Source of the DNA: Trichosphaerium sp. ATCC 40318
Lineage: Eukaryota > Discosea > Flabellinia > Trichosidae
Direction of reading: 5' to 3'
Length of the DNA stretch: 64,000 nucleotides
Assembly: GCA_038496445.1 (NCBI GenBank)
Contig: JALMLS010000282.1
Location: 62,001-126,000, forward strand
Shown here: positions 55,902 to 64,000 of the stretch, one piece after another
How positions within the stretch are numbered: position 1 is the stretch's first letter
Layout of the letters: the number at the start of each line of letters is the position of its first letter
The notes under the pieces: generated by a model
Seen by the model: the letters and a program-made list of their open reading frames with translations, nothing else
The model's database searches: none
What the model was told of the DNA's origin: nothing
Program-made: the position numbers and the translations under genes

Positions 55902-58900
55902 TTACATGCTCATTATTTTTGCGGCAATAGCTACAGGGTTCTTTGGTAATCCAAATCCAGTGATAGGATCCCTACAAACAAATGTTTAAACACGGGTAAG
56001 GACAGAAAAAAAATAAAGGACAAAAGGACAGCCGGAAAGAATGAGAAATGCTTTTTGGGTTGTTTTCTCCTAACATGGAGCTGGAAGCTTCCCGCTTTCA
56101 AAACATATGGTTTTGTGAATATGTAAATACTCCATAAGAGTTATAAACATATAACTTATGACACTTGAACCAAAAGCAAGGTAGAAAGGTAAAACCGAGC
56201 AGATTTGTTTAACAAAAAAAAGAGCGTACCAGCCTACTGCACACTCAAAGCCACGGCATGATCCGTATGTGTTATCACCTTGTGTTACATCTGTAAAGAT
56301 AGAAGAATCTTTTGAGAGTACACCATAGATAAGAGGGTTTGCAAAACCAACAGGGGCGTGACCTTTGCTCACCAAAATATCGTTCACCAATCCAAAAATA
56401 CCACCCTAAAATAAAATTAATAAAAAAACCAACACCTACAGCGTCACTATCATTTTGATGAACTTTAAAATATGCCACATGCATTCATAAAACATAAAGA
56501 ATATCATGTGAAGTTATGAACATAAAAAATTACAAAGGGAGTGCTTGAGAGAAGAAAAAAAAGTTTGAAGAATTCCAAACGTACAACAACAGGTGAAGCG
56601 CAACTAGTACCAGCAACACCGTAGGTGTCCTGGCCTGCAGTAATCACAACATTTTCGCTAAATGAAGATACATCTGGAATAGCCCTTCCAGTCTTATTAA
56701 AAGAAGAAGCTGGAGGCAATGGAGAGTGATGAAGGTAGTTCTCAACAACGTCGTTCTAAATCATGTAAGAGAAAAAAAAACTTCAAGCAAGCATCAAAAC
56801 ACGCTTACTTGGTATGAAGGTCTTGCGAAGTAGTTACTGAAACCTCCAGAACTAATTGTATCACCAACATATGTTGATCCTTGAAGGTAAATTCCACCAA
56901 CAGCTGTAACATATGGGGAGCTAGCACTACGAGGAAAAATTAAACACAAAAAAAAAGGTTTGAAATTAAAAACAACTTACGGCCAGTTTGGCTCTTGTCT
57001 GTCTCCACCAGCATTACATCCAACACCATTATCACCTTAAAATATTTAGTTAACAAGAACAAAAAACAAAATACATTCAAAACCTTTGGAGCAACCAGAA
57101 CGCGAGTGTAAAAACAAAAAAAAAACCAAAAGTATTTTTTTCACGTAAACTTTTTAAACACGTACCAGAAGAAAACAGTACTGTGGTACCACGTGAACCC
57201 CTAAAAAGATAAGCGGTTAGTGTATGAGGTTGTTGAACAAAAAAAATTGTTGAAGTAAATCACGTGGTAACGTACAATTTGATGAATTCAGTGTTTACAC
57301 GTAATGTATAGCTTGGAGTAATTGATGACTCAGTATCACCATAACTGACAGAAATAGTATGTGGAACTAACAAAAAAAGTAAATACTACGAAGGAACTGA
57401 GGCACGAACTGTAAAATAAGAAAAGAATTTTTGTTTGGGGTTTTGTTGACAGTGCTAGCGGCTAATGTTTATGTACGCACTGGTTGGAGCGTTATTCACA
57501 GCTGTGGCCCATTCCAAAAATGGCTCTTGACCTTCGTGTAGACCAGCAGTAGAGTAGAACCTTAAAAAACAAGAGTAAGAATAGTTGGCCAACTTCTTGT
57601 ACAAAACAAAGCAGCACAGTTTTAACGGATTGTAAGGATTAAAGTACCATGTGTCAACACCATTAGCAGTACCAATAATGTATTCAATATCAAGAGAAGC
57701 TAGAAAAGAAAACATAAGCAACACGTCACAGTAAAATAAAAATGTTTCTGTTTTTACTTCCTAGAACAAGAAGTGCTCACCTTCATCGCCTGGGTTTGTA
57801 GCATCATTAGGTCCAACTACTTTCGCTACTGTTTGGGAAGGTACATTAAACTTTTGTTGAAAGAGAGCCAAATCTGAAACAAAAAGGATAAGTCAAAAGG
57901 GCCAGTGTTCACGTGCACAAACTTTCGCCCGGCGATTGAAAAAAAAAGTTTTACCTTTTGGATCATAGTATTGCTTCAAGAATTGAGCTACAGCCTAAAT
58001 ACTTCATAAGGAAGACCCATATATAGGTGGGAATAACATACTTGGATAGATTTGGTGCTACCACTACCAGTTACAGTGATTTCTGCTTCTTTTTTAACAA
58101 CATCAGGTGTGATCATAGTATCATCACCAACGTTTTCAGTCTTTCTTAAAGCACGTCTTATTTGTGGAATCCTAGATACACCACCAACAAGATCAATATG
58201 CTTTGCTACATCGCTTGGTAGGGAGTATGCATCAAGAGAACGACATAGACAAGTCTAAAAGCAAAAATCATAAATAAGTCGCTAATTCATTTTGGTTAAG
58301 CCGTACGTTCGTTTCGCTGTGTGTCACCATCCTGTACTTGATTTGAAGCATACGCTCTGCAGTTCTAACAGGTACAGTAGTAGTAAGCCAATCACCAGTA
58401 GTAGCTACTGTGAATTCAGCACCAAAGGAAGAAACAAACTCAGAAACAGCGTCAATAGCTTCTTGAGATGCTCGTGTCAACGCGCTGATTTGTTCAAGTG
58501 ATAGAAATTGCCCTAAAGAGCGTTTTTGGGTTAAAGATCTGAAAGGATCGTTTTTAAAGCGTACTGTAAGATACATCGTTTGGGTTGGAGATACGATGAA
58601 ATTGACGCTACAGGATAGCGTTAAACGTTGGCTCGTGAACGGAAAAGTGCTATGAAAAGTTTCTTACCTCTAATTCGGTTGGATTACCTTGTTTAAGCGC
58701 GAAGGACAATGTAATATTCATATCTAGTCGTTATTAGAAAAGTGTCTTCTAAAACACTATTATTTACCCGCTCCAGCGTCACTGGTAACTGTCCAGCCAT
58801 TTGGTAGCGTTTTGTCGGAAGATGACTCGATAAAAGTTCTCTAATAAGTATAAGAGCCACGAGAGGCGTATATAAGTATCTTACGGATGCAGCTAGGCAT

Positions 58901-58941
58901 AGCACAAAGGTGCACGCAAGAATAAGAAGTAGTCTTGCCAT
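55902..58941 (-). CDS. Sedolisin / tripeptidyl-peptidase I-like serine-carboxyl peptidase (S53)
   Basis: About sixteen exons on the minus strand. A signal peptide (MARLLLILACTFVLCLAAS) precedes a pro-kumamolisin domain (LPNGWTVTSDAG, MNITLSFALKQGNPTELE, FLSLEQISALTRA, WLTTTVPVRTAERML). The catalytic domain has DEASLDIEYIIG (Glu and Asp of the triad), FSSGDNGVGC (oxyanion Asp) and GTSCASPV (nucleophile Ser). The Ca site is formed by FTDVTQGDN and DPITGFGLP. Everything needed for activity is present. TPP1 cuts tripeptides from protein N-termini in lysosomes at acid pH; a digestive role in an amoeba-like cell is likely. It ends KIMSM, with stop at 55902-55904. Introns are mostly 40-70 nt. Confidence 0.9.
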
Positions 58942-60258
58942 AGATCGACTATGTAAAAACAATCAAACTTATCGCCGTTAAGTCAACCTGTTTGTTTCCG
59001 TCTTGGGGAAAGCTTTTGGTCAGTTTGGAGGTGCGAACAAGCTTCTATACTTTCCATACTTCATTCTCAGACAGCTTTTAGCTGTGTATGTCATGTGACA
59101 GCTGTGCATGTCACCTAAAAAGTAATATAACTTTGCCATTGTACTTTTCTTCTACAGGTGTATTGTACAAGTGATACGTTTCTTTTGATTTCTGGGGGTT
59201 TTTTTCGGTTGCACAATTATTTCTTTTGTTCAGGTTCAATGCAATGACAAGATTCACAACAAACATGGGACGCAATCTTGTTTCTACAATATCACGAGAG
59301 TAATTTTGTCAACGGAACTGAGTACAAAAGGATGTATGCGACAACAAAGAAAGATCCAAGCGCTGAAAATATAGGTGTCTTTTTTGAATACTACCTTAAA
59401 ACAGTGTTCACGCTTATACAATTAGTTTATCTGTGACCTTCATTGGCTGGATTTCATACTATAACGCTGTATAGTTGTAACGTAACACATGAGGGAATCA
59501 AGGTACTGTCCACTCAATATAAACACAACAAATTATTGATTGATGTCTAAACAGTATCGTCTCCTCATATTCATTGGCATCATCAATATTTGCACTTGAG
59601 TTGATAGCGTATTAAATAAAGATGCCTATCACCAGTGCTAAAATAGTTGGTTGCAAATAATGTCTATTATATCACGTGTCTCTTATTAAAATAAGTTCAA
59701 ATTTAGTTACATCTATCGCGACTACATTATTTCATACTTTCCAAGTCGCGAACAAGGCTGAAAAAGATTTGAACTTCACAAACTCCGAATTCCATCGGAG
59801 AAGTTGGTTAACTTAACAATAGCGCACTTCGAAAGAACGTTAGATAGTGCAAAAGGTTGCAGAAACAGATAAACAGCGAAGTTGTTCTATAGCAGCACTT
59901 ATTCGTCTAAAAAGGCTCGATTTTGGTTTGACGGTGTATGAAAGTACGTATAAGAGGAAAGAACGCGCTGTAAATTATGATTTCGAAAAAAAGCGCCAAA
60001 ATCGCTACAATCAACTGCATTCGTACTAATCATGCGACTGAAAGCGTATTCGCACCATAACTGTCTCTAAAAGTGACTTTTGTTAAAATTGCATCCAAAG
60101 GCACTATTAATCATACTGCGGCGTCAACACGGCATAAAACGCTTTATTTTTCGGTTAATGAATTGGTTCCTTTAGTTTCGACTAAAACGCGCTAAAACCA
60201 TTCCTTTCGGACTAAAAACGTATAGAAATAGCGAATAGAGTGATTTTTATAGCATTAA
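58942..60258. other. Intergenic, 1.3 kb, one MORN relic
   Basis: Between divergently placed genes. It holds the decayed F-box/MORN fragment at 59236-59372; the rest shows no gene. A CACGTG lies near 59670. Confidence 0.55.
59236..59372 (+). pseudogene. Decayed F-box/MORN fragment
   Basis: GCAATGACAAGATTC at about 59239 followed by AAACATGGG matches the F-box part of the MORN genes (AMMTRF ... KHGK). Then, in another frame, NFVNGTEYKRMY resembles one MORN_2 unit. No open frame survives. Confidence 0.5.
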
Positions 60259-62793
60259 ATGGCGTCTGTAACATGTTCACGGTTTTTCGCTTTTTGCACA
60301 TTTCTACTGACGGCTTACCTCGCTTGTCTCTGTGGTCTTTACTACGTCTTTAGTAACCCAACAAAAATAGTACGTTAAAACAAAAATACAAACTCACGTG
60401 ACATGGGTTGTTATCCTAACACGCGTTTTAATATTGTTATTAGGCTTCTTCTTATGATGCTACGATTATGCAAAATGGGTTAGTAGCAATAGAGAAGCAA
60501 GTCACTTTAATTGGTACGCAATAAAAATAAACATCAATAACTTTTTTGAGACTTTCCTTTTTTTCACGAGCCAAGTTCATGATCTTGGTAGTCAACCCTT
60601 GTGTACCGACATTGATTTTTTGTACATGTTTTCAACCATTTTAGTACTTGTTTATCTACATCTAAAACTGGTCGCAATATTGTAAATAATTTCTTCACCT
60701 TTTTTTTTTTTTTTGTGTTTTCTTTTTTTAATGTTTGTCATCAGGTGTTGCTGCTTTTTGTATATTTGCAGGCACTTTATTTTATTCTTGGGGTAGACCA
60801 AGTAACCCTGAAGAATTGGCTAGAAGACGTGTTGCTGAGGTGTTAGGAAAAGAGTTTGTTGAAAGGATAAAAAAGTCTGAACAAATAGAGGCTGAAGAGA
60901 TTGTTGAAGTTGAACCTGTTAAAAGCGATACTCTGGCATCACATGATACAATTCATATTGAAACCAAGCCGTCTGATAGTGTATTGGATAAACCTCAAAC
61001 CCCGATTGTCGCCAAGGAAGAGAAAAAAACGGATACAATTGCACTGCGTAAACATTTCCTAAACTGTTGTTAAACACTAACTAGTTTCCTAGCACCTGTC
61101 ATCCTTGATACCGATATACTATTTGAGTTGGAACCAAAGCCACAAGATATTTTAGAACCTATCAATACAACCACTGGCATTGTTTTAGGTAGTACAGAAC
61201 CGGTAAAGAAGAGTCCTGATCAAACACTTGACACAGTTGATAAAGTCGAAAAAGAAGAAAAAGTCAATGATGTGACCGTCAAAAAGACGAGCTGTTCATG
61301 CTGTTCTTGGGCTAGTATTGTTATGGCCACCTTAAGAAAAGAGTGGGTATTTGTTTTTGTTGGCTTTCTCTGTTTTACTATCGGATTCTTTGGTGTACGC
61401 ACAATGTCATTCATTGGCTACTGCATCCTGTACGATCAACTTTTTTTTAAAAAAATCTGGAACCATTTTCTTTCTTCAGTGTAGACTCTCTATCATCTTG
61501 AGAGTATGGATTGACTGTAGTATGAAAGAGATATTATGCTTACTATTTTTTCTAGTGTTTATTACTTTGGGTGCCTACTTTGCCCTGAAGTGTTGGATTA
61601 TTTATATGATATTTTTGAGCCTCTTATAATCGACTTGTCAAACTCCAAAAGTGCAACAGTTAGGAGTGTAGTACAATATTTTAGAACTCTACACAATAAA
61701 CACTTTGGCCATCTCGGACCTCGACTACCTCCGCCTCCAAGGGAGTTCAGGAAGCCAAAAGAGAAGAAAATTACGGGAATGATAAAGGTACCACAATGTG
61801 TTTTTTTTGCAGTCTATTCCTTTTGTGTGGCTCTCTGTCTCTTTGGATTATATATCAATGCTTAACGTTTTTAATAGGTTCAGCTTGTAAATTGTATAGA
61901 TCTTGTAAAAGCCGAGATATTGATGAGCTCTGATCCTTATGTACATACACTTTTTCTTCTTTATGTTTTTTTTGAAGTTTTCCGTTCAAAAACAATATTC
62001 GTTTTGTTCTTGTGCTTGCTCATATTCCCATCAAATTATTCTCTGTTCAAACATGAAACGCCTGTTATTACTGGCATAAAGAGTAGTTACTATCTTTGTA
62101 ATCGAAAACTATACAACTGCGCTGTAAACCTTTTTTTTTTGTATTTTTGGTATTTCAGGCTAAGTTCAGCTTTTGATTTTGACTCATTTTCTACAGGTTG
62201 TAGTTAGTTTTCATGGCCAGCGACAACAAACAAAGCCTTACTTTAATAGCCAGCATGTTACTTTTCAAGAAAATCCTTTTACATTCAACTATAACGGTAT
62301 GTTTGATGTACACGTGCTTAAACTAGTTGTAATGGATAGCGATGTTGTTGGGGAAGATAACTTTCTTGGACAGTAAGTAGCCCATTACCTTTTCATATCT
62401 TTTCAAAACAAATCCCTTGTTGATATTTACATCTCATAACTAATCATTAAAGTGAAATTAACCTTCTACATGCTCTGTAAACAGAGCAATGTTGCAGTTT
62501 TTTGGTTAAAAAAACATGAGATTTTCTTTTTCCTTTTTGTTAAATTTCGGGTATTCTATTTGGATAGTAGTTGCTCTATATGGATTGAATACATACTAAA
62601 TTTAATGATTAGGTGTTGTGTTGATTTAAAAGAGTTTATTGGTATTGGGGACGGAGTAAACATCCAAACTTTTGAGAAGGAACTCGAAAATGTTAAAAGT
62701 GGTTGTATCCGATTTAATGTTGAGTTTGAACCTCTGGAAGAGTCCTTTTTTACTTTCTCACAGTACAGGCAAGATAATTATGTTAATTTATAG
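60259..62793 (+). CDS. Membrane-anchored C2-domain protein
   Basis: Multi-exon. The N-terminus MASVTCSRFFAFCTFLLTAYLACLCGLYYV is hydrophobic (signal anchor). A second hydrophobic piece (GVAAFCIFAGTLFYSW) and a charged linker (IEAEEIVEVEPVKSD, DTVDKVEKEEKV) follow, then a Cys-rich CSCCSW and a further membrane span (WVFVFVGFLCFTIGFFGV). Then comes YLYDIFEPLIIDLSNSK, a Pro-rich PRLPPPPREFRKPKEKK, and a C2 domain: MIKVQLVNCIDLVKAEI, SSDPYV, FQENPFTFNYN, LKLVVMDSDVVGEDNFLGQ. The layout, membrane spans plus C2, resembles tethering proteins at membrane contacts; not all Ca-binding Asp residues are seen. Some internal exon junctions (60440-60740, 61430-61540) are uncertain. Confidence 0.65.
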
Positions 62794-63090
62794 AATAACA
62801 ATAAAGAAAAACAAAGAACCATTGACCAACACATGTTTGTATCAAGCTCGCTAGATAGTGTTCTTGCATGATTGCAACAAGTAACATGCCTGTATACAGC
62901 GATGGTTTACTATTTGGTGCTTACGAATATTCGTCATGTGGTCTGAATAGTTGGGAACTGGCTACCTAGATTTTTATGTGGTGAATGGCGCTAACAATAT
63001 GCGAGCCGAGTCAAGAATTAATTAATGGTGGCAAACTTCGTTGACCATTTTGTAGGTTCTACTTTCAATATTACTAACATTGCACGGTTT

Positions 63091-64000
63091 ATGGCGGAGC
63101 CACAAACTCCAGAGGTTAATTTACAGTATGTTAACCGTTTGGCCACTGGTTACAACCATTCAATGGTAATCGCAGACGATCGCTTCGTTTACACGTGGGG
63201 ACGAAATAATGAGCGCCAATTGGGTAATACAGACGAAATACAGAGTTCTATCGCAAGACCAATAAAGTCACTCCTAAATATCGTCTGTATTGCTGCTGGA
63301 TACAATCACAGCATTGCAGTTGATTCAAACGGTATTGTGTATTCATGGGGCTTTAACGAAGAAGGTGCATTGGGTCTGGGTCACTTTGCGTCACCTGTTT
63401 CGTCACCAACACGTGTTCCAAATCTCAACAATATCACGAAAGTCACTGCCGATTTTGTGAGTATGGCGTTATCACATTCAGGCCATGTCTACTCTTGGGG
63501 AGACAACAGATTTCATGGATTGGGTCATTCATTCGACAAGAAGAAAGTTTCATCACCAGTGCTAATTCCTCATCTTGAAAATGTTCAAAAAATTGAAACT
63601 AATTGTTATGTAAGTGGAGCAATGACATCAACAGGTCATGTCTTTCTTTGGAGAACAACAGGTGATAAAGCAAAAGATAAAGCATTATTCTTGAATCCAA
63701 AGACAATTTCACGTGTTCCAAACATTGAAGATGCCACTGATATTGCCATTGGTTTTCAGCATGTACTTGTTCTCCTCAAGTCAGGACAAGTATTTTCTTT
63801 TGGACTTAACTACAATGGGGAATTGGGTATTGGTCAAGGTATCATCAAAGGACTCAATAACATCGTATCTGTACATGCTGGTATTTGGTCATCATTTGCA
63901 ATTGATGATGAAGGTTGTTTGTTTGGGTGGGGTAAAGGGAAATGGATTAATTCATTCTCATCAAACAAACCATTAAAATTACCTGGAAAATATCTTGATT
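63091..64000 (+). CDS. RCC1-repeat protein (copy 5), 3' end cut by window
   Basis: From ATG 63091 (MAEPQTPEVNLQYVNRLATG) the frame is open to the window edge, about 303 residues. It contains the blades FVYTWGRNNERQLGN, GIVYSWGFNEEGALGLG, HVYSWGDNRFHGLGHS, HVFLWRTTGD, QVFSFGLNYNGELG and CLFGWGKGKW. One blade has WRTT instead of WGTT, a change in the conserved Gly. The DEYGQ-like segment in blade 5 is shorter than in copy 2. The SAM-like tail would lie beyond 64000. It is closest to copies 2 and 3. Confidence 0.85.
   Translation, partial: MAEPQTPEVNLQYVNRLATGYNHSMVIADDRFVYTWGRNNERQLGNTDEIQSSIARPIKSLLNIVCIAAGYNHSIAVDSNGIVYSWGFNEEGALGLGHFASPVSSPTRVPNLNNITKVTADFVSMALSHSGHVYSWGDNRFHGLGHSFDKKKVSSPVLIPHLENVQKIETNCYVSGAMTSTGHVFLWRTTGDKAKDKALFLNPKTISRVPNIEDATDIAIGFQHVLVLLKSGQVFSFGLNYNGELGIGQGIIKGLNNIVSVHAGIWSSFAIDDEGCLFGWGKGKWINSFSSNKPLKLPGKYLD

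Noticed and set aside
1..64000. CRISPR arrays, bacterial operons, ribosomal RNA genes
   Set aside because: No regular spaced repeats, Shine-Dalgarno patterns or rRNA-like sequence were seen; the window is clearly eukaryotic.

Overview
This window is nuclear DNA of a small-genome eukaryote, most likely an amoeboid protist. It is AT-rich, with compact genes on both strands. Most genes are cut by many short introns, typically 30-70 nt, starting GTAAG, GTATG or GTACG and ending AG after a T-rich stretch. The gene content fits an amoeba-like cell. It includes a G-protein alpha subunit, three Rac-like GTPases, a BAR-RhoGAP-ADF/H protein, a fimbrin-type actin bundler, a SARA-type endosomal domain, a C-type lectin receptor, and secreted or lysosomal hydrolases (GH10, CREG, TPP1-like). 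Taxonomy beyond that is inference; no rRNA or mitochondrial marker is present.

Layout. 1-9 kb: 3' part of a G-alpha-like gene, a KCTD-type BTB protein, a secreted unknown, a damaged RCC1 gene and an F-box gene. 9-15 kb: F-box/MORN pseudogenes, two adjacent unknown genes and a second F-box paralogue. 15-22 kb: two minus-strand Rho GTPases, then two tandem F-box/MORN-repeat genes ending in CaaX boxes. 22-31 kb: a SAM-FNT channel fusion, a CH-CH/coiled-coil/zinc-ribbon actin binder with a tRNA-Asn in one intron, and a SARA-like gene. 31-45 kb: an F-box gene, a MITE, part of an inverted duplication, an RCC1 gene, a GH10 xylanase, CREG, a broken F-box/MORN gene and a third RCC1 gene. 45-55 kb: BAR-RhoGAP-ADF/H, an internally deleted RCC1 copy, the other arm of the inverted duplication, the C-type lectin gene and the third Rho GTPase. 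54-64 kb: a long MORN-repeat gene, a TPP1-like peptidase, a C2 membrane protein and a fifth RCC1 copy cut by the window edge.

Themes. (1) Three families are expanding and decaying locally: RCC1 plus a SAM-like tail (five copies), F-box plus MORN_2 repeats (four substantial copies, at least four relics or pseudogenes), and atypical Rho GTPases (three copies). (2) Rho GTPases and some F-box/MORN proteins both end in CaaX boxes, which suggests prenylation to membranes. (3) The palindrome CACGTG occurs roughly ten times more often than base composition predicts, including at conserved places inside introns. (4) All three Rho genes carry substitutions at the residues needed for GTP hydrolysis, and the G-alpha-like gene has lost the DxxGQ and NKxD motifs, so several of these 'switches' may not cycle normally.

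Exon boundaries were built by hand from splice-site matches, reading frame and alignment with remembered family patterns or local paralogues. Those of the Rho, F-box, RCC1, BTB and FNT genes are consistent throughout; a few internal exons of the RhoGAP, SARA-like, lectin and C2 genes remain unresolved.
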